This document shows positions 44,453 through 53,536 of a DNA stretch of 64,000 bases, in pieces. How positions within the stretch are numbered: the first letter of the stretch is position 1; each line of letters starts with the position of its first letter. The position numbers and the translations under genes were made by a program. Below the pieces are notes generated by a model. That model had not been told where the DNA came from, searched no databases, and worked only from the letters and a program-made list of their open reading frames with translations. The stretch is from Pseudoalteromonas phenolica (lineage in GTDB: Bacteria > Pseudomonadota > Gammaproteobacteria > Enterobacterales > Alteromonadaceae), in contig NZ_PNEC01000017.1 of NCBI RefSeq assembly GCF_005886345.1, forward strand, positions 1-64,000. The letters run 5' to 3'.

Positions 44453-46693
44453 TTAGAAACGATAGCGAACCTTAGCTACAAAATTGTCGCCGGTACGATT
44501 GTCCCAGCCCTCTTTAAATAACGAGAAGTTACTTTGCTCTAAGTCGTCGATTGACTGCCCACCTCGACTATAAACCAGGTATATATTTGATAAGGGGGCA
44601 ATTTCGTAACGGTAACGAATTTGTAACCTAGTGGTAGAACGAGAAAAGTCACTCACTTGAGTATTTGCATCGAATAGATCGCCAGAGCCATCTATAGCAA
44701 ATTGATTACCATTTTTACCCGTTACACTGACCCACTGAAAGCGAACCCTAAGCTCTTGTTTATCATCAATAGTAGCGTCAAAGTCTAAACTGTTTTCAAG
44801 TTGCTTAAAATCATAACGCGCTAGTTTATCATCTATCCAAAATAGACTTTGATTTTGCTGAACAGCCCAAAGGCTCCAAGAAACGCGATAGCTGTCTGTG
44901 AAATAATAACTTGGGTGATAATGGAATCGGCCACCATTGCCTTCTCTGTCATAGCTCTGTATACCAAAAGCGACGTGATGGCGGAACTTGTTCTGACTAC
45001 CAAAATTATATTCGGTAAAGAACTCTCGGCCTGAGCCTAAATTAAAATCGCCATTACCACGTGTTGTTCTGTCATCTAGGCCAGAAGACGTATAGTCAAA
45101 GCGCCAAAACCAAAAAGCACTGTCTTTGTACTCTTCCGTTCCAGTGACCCCCATTTCGGTTCTTAAATGATCGCCATCACTATTGTGATCTCGCATAAAA
45201 TAACCTTCAACACGGCGCTGCTTTAAACTGCTGCTTTCGTCAAAGTCGGTGAAGTAACGTTCATTGTTGTACCAAACACGTTGTAAGTCTGAACGCGATA
45301 AAAAGCCCAAGTCATTGACTTGAAACTCTTCATCGTAAACGGTGAAATTCAAACGCTGCTGCCAATTATCACTGAACTTGTGCACAAAGTTCAGCCATGC
45401 ACCATAACCGTCCACTTGATCTTTATGCTTGTCTGAGTCAACAAAACTACCGTTTACTTGTGCGCGGATTTGTAGGGTGTCTGACACATCAGTTCGGTAA
45501 TCGACACTGTGTACTTGAGACTCTCGACCTTGTGTGGCTTTATCTGCATAAGTTACTAGATAACCTAGTTGTGAGTCGTCAAAACGGTGTTGAGCACGAG
45601 CTGTGGCAAATTTATTAGACTCTTTTTCATTGTCATGGCCATCATCTTCAAATACCGCCATTACGCCAAAGTCATTATTTTGGCCGTTTGAAGTGTATTT
45701 AACGGCAGCATCGATATCACCATACACGCCAATTCGACGAGTATGCACTAGGCGCATACCTGCATTACCTTGAATATCGAATAGAGCTTGGTTTTCTGTG
45801 AAAAATGGTCTGCGCTCTGCAAAAAAGGTTTCATAAGGAGAGAAGTTAACCACTAAGCCATCAGATTCGACCTGACCAAAGTCTGGGTTTAATGCCACAC
45901 TTAACTGTTGGCTTGCATCTGGACGCCAAAAGATATCAACGCCGATGTTACTGTCATCGGTATCATTCAACATATCATTTTGGTAAGTCGCAGAAGCAAA
46001 AATATCTAATGATGCACTGGCGTGATTTGCCACCTTTATTTGGCTAAATTCACGAATAAAATCAGGCTGGCTTGAAGACGTTGCTGCATGACTATAGCTC
46101 TTATTTGATTTCACATCGTGACGGCGAACATAAATACCCATTTGGCGTTCATCGCCATCGATGGCTGCCATGGGTGCTACATTCCATGGAATTAAATATT
46201 CTGCAACCCAGCCAGTATCGCTTTGCGTAGTTTTACCAAACCAAGTGCCATCCCAATCACTTTTAAAACGGTTATTGTTTTGCCAAATACCATCTCGCAT
46301 AGAGCCGCCATTCCCCAAAGCGAAGCCATATGCTGTATTTTTACCATTATCGAAATCGATAATGAGTTCGATAAAGTCACTTTCAAGGTCACTATCACGG
46401 GCTGTTCTCATCGCTGTTTGTTCGTTTAACGGCTGCGAAGAAAAAACCCCAATATGTATGCCTTCTTTACTGGCAAAGTATTTCACTTCGGTTTGCTTGT
46501 CGGCAGCTGCAAGAGTAAATGGACTCGTTGTTTTATTGAGTGTTAAACTTTTTGCACTTTGCCATTGTACTTCATCGAGTACCCCATCAATTTGAGCTGC
46601 GAATGTTGACGGTAAGATAAATGCGCTTGAGAGAGCAATGGCGATAGGAGAGCGTTTTAGCCATGCTTTTAGAGTGTGTTTTATTCTTTTCAT
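44453..46693 (-). CDS. DUF5916 family outer-membrane protein with CBM9-like domain
   Basis: 746 residues. Signal peptide ends near TFAA. Residues about 30-230 form a carbohydrate-binding-family-9-like domain (QIDGVLDEVQWQSAKSLTL; SDLESDFIELIIDFD; WVAEYLIPWNVAPM). The remainder is a DUF5916 beta-barrel (PYETFFAERRPFFTENQALF is its hallmark) ending in Arg-Tyr-Arg-Phe. Function of DUF5916 is unproven; often near TonB or regulator genes. Confidence 0.88.
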   Translation of the reverse strand: MKRIKHTLKAWLKRSPIAIALSSAFILPSTFAAQIDGVLDEVQWQSAKSLTLNKTTSPFTLAAADKQTEVKYFASKEGIHIGVFSSQPLNEQTAMRTARDSDLESDFIELIIDFDNGKNTAYGFALGNGGSMRDGIWQNNNRFKSDWDGTWFGKTTQSDTGWVAEYLIPWNVAPMAAIDGDERQMGIYVRRHDVKSNKSYSHAATSSSQPDFIREFSQIKVANHASASLDIFASATYQNDMLNDTDDSNIGVDIFWRPDASQQLSVALNPDFGQVESDGLVVNFSPYETFFAERRPFFTENQALFDIQGNAGMRLVHTRRIGVYGDIDAAVKYTSNGQNNDFGVMAVFEDDGHDNEKESNKFATARAQHRFDDSQLGYLVTYADKATQGRESQVHSVDYRTDVSDTLQIRAQVNGSFVDSDKHKDQVDGYGAWLNFVHKFSDNWQQRLNFTVYDEEFQVNDLGFLSRSDLQRVWYNNERYFTDFDESSSLKQRRVEGYFMRDHNSDGDHLRTEMGVTGTEEYKDSAFWFWRFDYTSSGLDDRTTRGNGDFNLGSGREFFTEYNFGSQNKFRHHVAFGIQSYDREGNGGRFHYHPSYYFTDSYRVSWSLWAVQQNQSLFWIDDKLARYDFKQLENSLDFDATIDDKQELRVRFQWVSVTGKNGNQFAIDGSGDLFDANTQVSDFSRSTTRLQIRYRYEIAPLSNIYLVYSRGGQSIDDLEQSNFSLFKEGWDNRTGDNFVAKVRYRF

Positions 46694-46826
46694 TTCTTAT
46701 CCCTGTATTGCTGCGGGCATTATATAGAGAAAAACTGAATGAAAAATGAGAAGGCCAACTTTTGCACATTTAAATTGTAAAATAATATTACTTAGAGCAA
46801 TTCGTTGGCCTGAAATAACTAAACCC

Positions 46827-48113
46827 TTAGAGTGCAGCTAGCGTTTTTCTTTTACCTTGGAAAACGAAGTTTGCAACAATGAAGACACTTAACGTTGGCA
46901 CAATCCAGCCCGCATTGTATTGGTATAAAGGCAGGTAGTTTACAAAGACGTTATGGAGCTGGTCTGGCATCTTGCCAAGTATCTTAAGCGCATCAAAAAC
47001 ACCGCCAGTGATGGCTGCTGCAATAGTTAAACTGTAAACCAATCCATTAAATGGACGTTTTAGGTAGAAAAGACCTAGCAGAATAATACTGATAGCAACT
47101 GGATGAAGTACAACAACCAAGGGTAAAGTAATGGCTATCAGTAAATCTAATCCCAAATTAGCCACTAGGGTTGTCACTGCGACAATTACAATGGTACTGG
47201 TTTTATAAGTAATACCTTTGAAGTTTTGGCTGGTAAACTCAGCGCACGCACAGGTCAAGCCAATAGCCGTTGTCAAACAGGCAAGTGTCACAATCACGCC
47301 CATCAATAAAACTCCCGGAGTGCCATAAATCCAGTTCATATAATTTGATAACAATGCGCCGCCATTGCTTTCAACCATGCCATAATTTGCACCCACAAAA
47401 GCGATAGCGATATAGACGAAACACATCGATACACTTGAAATAAGTACAATTTTTATCAGGTTTGGAACGATAGGCGCATTTGGTGCTGCATTTTTAAGTG
47501 CATTGATCACTAACCAGCCAAAACCCACAGCACCTAATACATCCATCGTCATATAGCCCTCTGACAAGCCAGAGGCGATTGCGAAAGACTGATATTGTTC
47601 AGCGGTACTGTCGAGTTGTCCATGTGGGTATAAAAATGCACTGATGGCAATAAACAACAACATCAATAACAAAACCGGCGTTAATACTTTCCCGATTCTG
47701 TCCATTAATTTACCTGGACTGAGCGCAAAGAACAGCGTGGTTGCAGCCATCACTAAAGTAAACGGCAACAGCGCCCAATCGGCGAAAAACGGTTTAGCAA
47801 TAAACTCAAACGATACGCTAAATGTTCTTGGCAGTGAAAAGAGCGGCCCAATTGATAAAAACAACACACCCCAAAACAATAAGTGGCCTGCACGAGGCAG
47901 CTTGTTGGTCAGCGCTTCACTGCCACCCATGTAGCTAATTGCAATTAAGGTAAGGGCTGGTAATCCGACTGCGGTGATCAAAAAACCTATGGTAGCTGGC
48001 CAGAAAAATTCACCTGAACCTTGGCCTAGTTGTGGTGGGAAAATAACGTTACCTGCACCTAAAAATAACGCAAAGGTCATAAACCCCAGCGTAAGCAAAG
48101 ACGACTTTGACAT
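46827..48113 (-). CDS. brnQ: Branched-chain amino-acid transporter, BrnQ family
   Basis: 428 residues with about 12 TM helices. The start LLTLGFMTFALFLGAGNVIF followed by PPQLGQGSGE is the LIVCS family signature. Sodium-coupled uptake of Leu, Ile and Val. Strong ACGAGG ribosome-binding site. Monocistronic. Confidence 0.93.
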   Translation of the reverse strand: MSKSSLLTLGFMTFALFLGAGNVIFPPQLGQGSGEFFWPATIGFLITAVGLPALTLIAISYMGGSEALTNKLPRAGHLLFWGVLFLSIGPLFSLPRTFSVSFEFIAKPFFADWALLPFTLVMAATTLFFALSPGKLMDRIGKVLTPVLLLMLLFIAISAFLYPHGQLDSTAEQYQSFAIASGLSEGYMTMDVLGAVGFGWLVINALKNAAPNAPIVPNLIKIVLISSVSMCFVYIAIAFVGANYGMVESNGGALLSNYMNWIYGTPGVLLMGVIVTLACLTTAIGLTCACAEFTSQNFKGITYKTSTIVIVAVTTLVANLGLDLLIAITLPLVVVLHPVAISIILLGLFYLKRPFNGLVYSLTIAAAITGGVFDALKILGKMPDQLHNVFVNYLPLYQYNAGWIVPTLSVFIVANFVFQGKRKTLAAL

Positions 48114-48467
48114 GAAAACCTCGTAATAACCTGTCAGTCAATTGAGCGGCGCATTCTAGGGATTATTAAGGACAATGCAAATTTTAATTTGGCGAATCAA
48201 AAATGCGGATGAGTAGGGAATCTAAACATAGAAATAAATAAAAACAAGTGGGGAAAATAATTGATATTTCTTGCATAAACTATTTATAAATACAGTAAAT
48301 TTCATGCTTTCATTTTTATTGGAATAGTTTAAGACGTGTTGAATTTTGCAGTTAGTTTTTGAAGAGTACTTTTACACTTTTCTACAACTTCTCACGACAT
48401 TTGACGGACTCTAACAGGTAATCGCGTTAAATTAGACTCATCAAAACAAACACTTTAGGCACTTACG
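48114..48467. other. Divergent intergenic region between brnQ and a lipoprotein gene
   Basis: 354 bases. A TTGACG hexamer at about 48400 is a candidate -35 for the rightward gene but no good -10 lies at the right distance. No other structure seen. Confidence 0.35.
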
Positions 48468-48884
48468 ATGAATGCAGCGAAAACACTAATCTCACTCTCT
48501 CTAGCGACTCTATTAACCGCTTGTGCGCACCACAATAACGTGCGCCCTTCAGACAGCGGTGAGCATTATGTAAAGCTCACAGCACAAACAAAATCTGAAG
48601 CAGGCAATGAAGCATTAGAACAGTCAAGACACTTTTGTGATGAGCAAGATAAGAAAGCCTATGTACTTAATGAAAACATTACTTACGTTGGCAGTATGCC
48701 TGAAACGGAATATTTACGGAATTTAAATATCGCCAACGCAGTAGAAACGGCAGGTTCAGTGCTGTGGGTATTGGGTCAAAATTCTGTTGATGATGTAGGC
48801 GCAGCGATGTCGATAGGTGGCGGCATAGCAGAAGATTCAATGGGTCAGCCTTATGAACTAGTGATGAGTTTTACCTGTCGTTAA
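48468..48884 (+). CDS. Hypothetical lipoprotein
   Basis: 138 residues. Lipobox LLTAC (Cys about 19). Mature region with a conserved-looking HFCDEQDKKAYVLNENITY stretch, a Gly-rich segment (GAAMSIGGGIAEDSM) and the terminal FTCR. Two Cys could pair. Resembles short envelope lipoproteins of Gammaproteobacteria; function unknown. The next gene, an outer-membrane barrel, lies 94 nt downstream. Confidence 0.65.
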   Translation: MNAAKTLISLSLATLLTACAHHNNVRPSDSGEHYVKLTAQTKSEAGNEALEQSRHFCDEQDKKAYVLNENITYVGSMPETEYLRNLNIANAVETAGSVLWVLGQNSVDDVGAAMSIGGGIAEDSMGQPYELVMSFTCR

Positions 48885-48978
48885 ACTGTTTACAATGTAT
48901 TACATCAAAGGCTTATACTAAGCAGAATAACTAATTAGAATTGCGACGAATTTTTAGGAAAGTAATATAAGGGAAAAA

Positions 48979-49581
48979 ATGAAAATTCGCGCAATTCTTC
49001 TAGCAACCTCACTTATTTCATCACCTGCTTTTGCAAGCAACATTAACTTTGATTATGTTGAAGCGGGTTATGCAAAATTAACACTTGATGATTCTGAAAT
49101 TAGCCCAAAAGGTTTGGGTTTAAAGCTCAGTAAGCAAGTAGAAGAAAACTTTTTACTTAAAGCACGTTATATCCAAACATCTGAATCAAGTAGTAATGCT
49201 GATTATGACTATGGTCAGTTTTACGCTGGCTTTGGTTTTTTGACGCATTTAGATGAAGATAAAATTATTGAAATATCACCTTACTATGAAAAATTAAAAA
49301 CAGAATATAAATTTTCTTACAGAGGGGGGAGTGATAAAAGTTCGTACGACACAAATGCATATGGTTTAGAAGCCAATTATCACTTTGCGTTCAATGAAGC
49401 TTTAGACATGCTAATTGGTGCTGGCTATGAGCGCCTAGAATTTGATTCTGAGTCAGAAAATAATGCATTTTACCAGATACAATTAAACTACAACTTCTCG
49501 GAGAAGTTCACATTTAATTTTTCGCACAAAAATGTGAAAGATTACAAAAATACTGGTTTAAATATTCGTTATAACTTTTAA
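48979..49581 (+). CDS. Outer-membrane beta-barrel protein
   Basis: 200 residues. Signal peptide ends near PAFAS. The rest shows about eight alternating beta strands (NFLLKARYIQTSESSS; KIIEISPYYEKLKTEYKF; DMLIGAGYERLEFDSES) ending ...LNIRYNF with a terminal Phe, consistent with an OmpA/OmpW-size eight-stranded barrel. AAGGGA ribosome-binding site. Confidence 0.8.
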   Translation: MKIRAILLATSLISSPAFASNINFDYVEAGYAKLTLDDSEISPKGLGLKLSKQVEENFLLKARYIQTSESSSNADYDYGQFYAGFGFLTHLDEDKIIEISPYYEKLKTEYKFSYRGGSDKSSYDTNAYGLEANYHFAFNEALDMLIGAGYERLEFDSESENNAFYQIQLNYNFSEKFTFNFSHKNVKDYKNTGLNIRYNF

Positions 49582-49599
49582 TCTCAGCTTTCTGCACAC

Positions 49600-49628
49600 A
49601 AAAAAAGGCAACTTAGTTGCCTTTTTTT
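49600..49628. terminator. Bidirectional Rho-independent terminator
   Basis: AAAAAAAGGCAAC/GTTGCCTTTTTTT, 13-bp stem with a 3-nt loop, symmetric T runs in both directions. Serves the barrel-protein gene and the convergent leftward gene, whose stop codon it overlaps. Confidence 0.93.
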
Positions 49629-50788
49629 GTTTCTGCGATTTTAAAAACAGCGAGTGCGTCGGACTTTGCCCATGTTGAGACAGCATGGTGTGAGTCTAAA
49701 AGTTCAAGTGAAGTCGCGGATTGCAAAGAGGGAACTGACAAAGTTTGTGTGTGCTTGAGGGCTGAATCTATTAATTCGAATTTATCAATCCGGTGACTTT
49801 GCTCTGAAAAAGTCATTATTGATTCATTGTCTTTTAAAAATGCCACCTTATTTAAGCCATTAATACTATGCTCTGTTTTGCTCATCACTTGCATTAATTC
49901 ATAGCTTTGGTTGTTGCGCTGTTGAAACACAACGATATCACTGGTCATAGCATCAACAGCAAGTAAATATTGGCCATTTTGTGCAAAAGTGACCGAGATT
50001 GGCATTTCAAATTGATGCTTAATCGTTTGGGTATATTCAAAAGTGCCTGTTACGTTTTTGGTGTAAATTGAGACTGCTTTTCCATTCATGCCAGCAACAG
50101 CTAAAAACTGACCAGAGTCATCGGTAGTCACTGACACAGCGCCTGAAAGCGCGTTATCTTTTATTGTGTTAATACGTTGCGTTAAAGTCGGTGTGCCATC
50201 TTGATCTATGTCGAATACACTCACTCCGTGACTCACTGTTGAAGCGATAAAGAGTTGATTAGTCAGGTGATCAATATGCAGCTCATACCCCCCTAAAATT
50301 CCCATAGTATCTTGTTCTGGCTGGATCGTATCAGGCTGTTTAAAGACTTGCTGAAAAGGCAAGTTATCAGAAAGAGTATGTTTTAAAGTTAAGCCGGATG
50401 CTTCATCAAAGCTGAAGTGTAATAACGCACTGTGGTAGTAACTCAATACATACACATTTTGACTTTGACTATCTGTTACCACAGATAATGCGCCTTCGAG
50501 TTTGACATGTTCACTGCTCTTAATCGTTTGTTGGTGTGAAAGCGAAAAGTCATCATTTATTTTAAATACCGAAAGTGCATTGTCATCGGCACTGGCAACA
50601 AATAACCATTTCTTGTCTTTACTCAGTGCAATGTCGCGGGGGTTGTTTAAGCCATCAACTCCTTTATCAGTGTCTGTTAAGACGAAAATAGTTTTGCTGG
50701 TGGCCATCGATGTTTCGGCTTGTGTGATACCTACACAGGCAGAGAGTAATAAAATTAGGCAGTTCAATAAGATATAGCTTGGGTTCAC
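49613..50788 (-). CDS. Beta-propeller (lactonase-like) lipoprotein
   Basis: 391 residues from a GTG start. Signal peptide with lipobox LSAC (Cys about 18). The repeat NPRDIALSKDKKWLFVASAD then ALSVFKI, and later VFDIDQDG and LAVAGMNGKAVSIYT, is the seven-bladed WD-like propeller of 6-phosphogluconolactonase-related proteins. Catalysis uncertain. Located at the outer or inner membrane. Confidence 0.78.
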   Translation of the reverse strand: MNPSYILLNCLILLLSACVGITQAETSMATSKTIFVLTDTDKGVDGLNNPRDIALSKDKKWLFVASADDNALSVFKINDDFSLSHQQTIKSSEHVKLEGALSVVTDSQSQNVYVLSYYHSALLHFSFDEASGLTLKHTLSDNLPFQQVFKQPDTIQPEQDTMGILGGYELHIDHLTNQLFIASTVSHGVSVFDIDQDGTPTLTQRINTIKDNALSGAVSVTTDDSGQFLAVAGMNGKAVSIYTKNVTGTFEYTQTIKHQFEMPISVTFAQNGQYLLAVDAMTSDIVVFQQRNNQSYELMQVMSKTEHSINGLNKVAFLKDNESIMTFSEQSHRIDKFELIDSALKHTQTLSVPSLQSATSLELLDSHHAVSTWAKSDALAVFKIAETKKGN

Positions 50789-50904
50789 GGCAAAGTACCA
50801 AACGATTGTTATTATTTTATTTCTATTTTGGCAGTTTGAAAGGGTGATGAAAACAACATTTTCTGCGCTGCCTCAAATTGCCCAAATTAAAAGCAAAAGG
50901 TGGA

Positions 50905-50918
50905 TTGATCTAAATCAA
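50905..50918 (+). promoter_or_regulatory. FNR/ANR-type box upstream of cydA
   Basis: TTGATCTAAATCAA matches the FNR consensus TTGAT-N4-ATCAA perfectly. It is 109 nt ahead of the cydA start codon. Oxygen-responsive control by an FNR/ANR homologue is likely; the cytochrome bd role supports it. Confidence 0.75.
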
Positions 50919-50934
50919 ATAAGGGTTTAGTATG

Positions 50935-50968
50935 TTTTAAAGTTTCAGTAATTACTGAAACTTTAAAA
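50935..50968. promoter_or_regulatory. Perfect 34-bp palindrome upstream of cydA
   Basis: Half-site TTTTAAAGTTTCAGTAA is followed directly by its exact complement (centre 50951/50952). It lies 17 bp after the FNR box and 59 nt before the cydA start codon. Contains GTTTCAG-N6-CTGAAAC, related to the repeat at 12769. Probably an operator for a dimeric repressor, or a cruciform. Confidence 0.8.
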
Positions 50969-51026
50969 TCCTAAGTGGAATTTGATTTTCATTAGGGCGT
51001 GTTTTGGGTCGTGTTCGGAGGGGAGC

Positions 51027-52415
51027 ATGCTAGATACTTTAATGTTATCGCGCATTCAATTTGCAGCGAATATTAGCTTTCACATTTTATTTCCTACAAT
51101 CACTATTGCGCTTGGGTGGTTTCTTGCCTATTTCAAAGTTCGCTTCGAACAAACTGGAGATGCAGTTTGGATGCGAGCTTATCGGTTCTGGGTGAAGATC
51201 TTTGCTTTAAGTTTTGCGTTGGGAGTTGTCAGTGGCATTACCATGTCATTCCAGTTTGGTACTAATTGGCCGGGTTTTATGGAGAAAGTCGGTAATATTG
51301 CTGGCCCACTGCTTGGTTATGAAGTGTTAACGGCTTTCTTTTTAGAGGCTACATTCCTAGGTATCATGTTGTTTGGCATTAATAAAGTGCCAGTGCGAGT
51401 TCATACTATTGCCTGTTTTATTGTGGCTATAGGTACGACGCTGTCGGCATTTTGGATATTGAGCTTGAACTCTTGGATGCAAACCCCCGTTGGCTTTGAA
51501 ATGCGTGATGGCATTGCTTATCCAACGGATTGGTTAGCCATTATATTTAACCCATCATTCCCCTACAGATTGAGTCATAAATTGATAGCTTCAGGGTTAA
51601 CCGCAAGCTTTCTAATTGCCGGGATAAGTAGCTATCGTTTACTCCGAGGTGACGATAAAAAAGCCCCCAAATTGACCTTGAAAGTGGCTTTATTGGTGGC
51701 AGCGGTGTTGGCACCGTTACAAGCTTATGTGGGTGATCTACATGGCTTAAATACCTTCGAACATCAACCTCAAAAAGTAGCTGCGATGGAAGGTGTGTGG
51801 GAAACCACGCAAGGCGCACCTTTATTACTGTTTGCAATTCCTGACGAAGAGCAGCGCACAAATCATTTTGAGTTGGCAGTGCCAAATCTAGCGAGCTTGA
51901 TTTTAACCCATGAACTGGATGGCGAAATAAAAGGCCTAAATGAATTTAAAGGTGCGCACCCACCTGTAAAACCTGTATTTTTCAGTTTTAGAGTGATGGT
52001 AGGGTTAGGTTTATTAATGATAGCTGTTGCTTGGCTTTCAGTTTTTAAGCTGTACAAAAATAAAACCTTACCAAAATGGTTGTTGCGAGTGCTTGTAGGT
52101 ATGTCATTTTCTGGCTGGATAGCCACACTAGCGGGCTGGTATGTGACGGAGATAGGACGACAACCATTTATTGTCAGCGGTGTACTCACCGTCGAAGAAG
52201 CGGCTACGACAATTGCACCTGAGAATGTTGGTTTTAGTCTAGTGATGTACTTATTAGTGTATGCCTTTTTATTGGTTGCTTACTTACATACTGTGTTTTT
52301 AATGGCGCGAAAAGCGGTATTAATTGAAGAGATTAATGAACATGAGCATGTTGGTAAGAGACGTTTAAGTTTAGATAGTAAGGATTTAGATAATAAGGAG
52401 CCTGCTCATGTTTGA
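51027..52415 (+). CDS. cydA: Cytochrome bd-type oxidase subunit I, short (cyanide-insensitive, CioA-like)
   Basis: 462 residues from the ATG at 51027, set by GGAGGGG. Heme-ligand region SFHILFPTITIALGWFL near the N-terminus, MSFQFGTNWPGFMEKVGNIA, and GRQPFIVSGVLTVEEAATT. The short Q-loop is typical of the CioA/cyanide-insensitive subgroup. Oxidises quinol and reduces oxygen at the inner membrane. Overlaps cydB by 8 nt. Confidence 0.92.
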   Translation: MLDTLMLSRIQFAANISFHILFPTITIALGWFLAYFKVRFEQTGDAVWMRAYRFWVKIFALSFALGVVSGITMSFQFGTNWPGFMEKVGNIAGPLLGYEVLTAFFLEATFLGIMLFGINKVPVRVHTIACFIVAIGTTLSAFWILSLNSWMQTPVGFEMRDGIAYPTDWLAIIFNPSFPYRLSHKLIASGLTASFLIAGISSYRLLRGDDKKAPKLTLKVALLVAAVLAPLQAYVGDLHGLNTFEHQPQKVAAMEGVWETTQGAPLLLFAIPDEEQRTNHFELAVPNLASLILTHELDGEIKGLNEFKGAHPPVKPVFFSFRVMVGLGLLMIAVAWLSVFKLYKNKTLPKWLLRVLVGMSFSGWIATLAGWYVTEIGRQPFIVSGVLTVEEAATTIAPENVGFSLVMYLLVYAFLLVAYLHTVFLMARKAVLIEEINEHEHVGKRRLSLDSKDLDNKEPAHV

Positions 52416-53406
52416 ACAAGATACGCTGGCAATTATATATGTTGCATTAATGGCTTTAGCTGTGTTGCTTTACGCGATTTTAGATGGCTATGACTTAGGT
52501 GTGGGTATTTTATTACCACATAATAATGAGCAAGATGCAGATAAAATGATCGCCTCAATCGGCCCTTTTTGGGACGCTAACGAAACTTGGCTGGTATTGG
52601 CAATAGGTTTATTGCTCATCGCATTTCCAACGGCACATAGTTTGGTGCTCAAGGCTTTATATATTCCATGTACTTTTATGTTGATAGGTCTTATTTTGAG
52701 AGGAGTGGCTTTTGACTTTAGAGCTAAAGCCATCGTCGATCATAAAACAGCATGGGATCTAGCTTTTAAATTTGGCTCATTATTAGCAGCAACGTCACAG
52801 GGCTATATGTTAGGTCGCTATGTCATGGGCTTTGATGAGTCGCTTTGGTCTTATGGCTTTGCAATGTTGAGTGCAATCGGTGTCGCTGCTGCTTACATGT
52901 TGATTGGCGCAGCTTGGCTGGTTATGAAGACAGAAGGGGATCTGCAACAGTTTGCAATTAAAGTATGCAAGCGTTGTGTTTACATTGCTTTAATCGGTAT
53001 TAGCCTAGTATCTGTTGCTAATTTATGGCTCTCACCTGAAATCTTCTTAAAGTGGTTTAGCTGGCCGGGTATGCTGTTGTTACTCCCTTTACCTATTATT
53101 TGCTTCGCTTGTTTTGTGTTGATTGCACGTAAGTTAACAGTATTAACCTCGCAGCCCGAGCTCAAAGCACATCATCCATTCGTGTTAAGTGTGGCTATTT
53201 TTACCTTATCTTTCTTTGGCTTGGCAATTAGTTTCTTCCCCGAAATAGTGCCAAATCATCTAACCATATGGGAAGCGGTTGCTGCCGCAGAATCTTTGAG
53301 CTTTTTATTGTGGGGAGCCTTGTTAGTTGTGCCTACCATACTTGCTTATACCGCTTATTCTTATCGAGTATTTTGGGGCAAGGTAGATGAGTTGAGATAC
53401 TACTGA
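52408..53406 (+). CDS. cydB: Cytochrome bd-type oxidase subunit II (CioB-like)
   Basis: 332 residues, eight-plus TM helices. The signature LYAILDGYDLGVGILLPH and GPFWDANETWLVLAIGLLLIAFP are diagnostic of CydB. AAGGAG precedes the ATG, which lies inside the end of cydA. Completes the oxidase. No cydX- or cydDC-like gene follows. Confidence 0.93.
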   Translation: MFEQDTLAIIYVALMALAVLLYAILDGYDLGVGILLPHNNEQDADKMIASIGPFWDANETWLVLAIGLLLIAFPTAHSLVLKALYIPCTFMLIGLILRGVAFDFRAKAIVDHKTAWDLAFKFGSLLAATSQGYMLGRYVMGFDESLWSYGFAMLSAIGVAAAYMLIGAAWLVMKTEGDLQQFAIKVCKRCVYIALIGISLVSVANLWLSPEIFLKWFSWPGMLLLLPLPIICFACFVLIARKLTVLTSQPELKAHHPFVLSVAIFTLSFFGLAISFFPEIVPNHLTIWEAVAAAESLSFLLWGALLVVPTILAYTAYSYRVFWGKVDELRYY

Positions 53407-53431
53407 TAGTAAATGCTATCTTAGTCGACAA

Positions 53432-53474
53432 AATCAGCGTAGTGGCAGTTCCCCAACCAGTCACTGCGCTGATT
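53432..53474 (+). terminator. Terminator-like long hairpin after cydB
   Basis: AATCAGCG/CGCTGATT outer stem, extended by a G-U and a 4-bp AGTG/CACT stem, loop ~17 nt. T-rich tract comes ~11 nt later rather than immediately. Likely ends the cydAB transcript. Confidence 0.5.
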
Positions 53475-53536
53475 AACTTGCACCTTTTTATTGTATGTAG
53501 CAGACTGATACTAAGGTTTTTAAAGTTTTAATAGTT

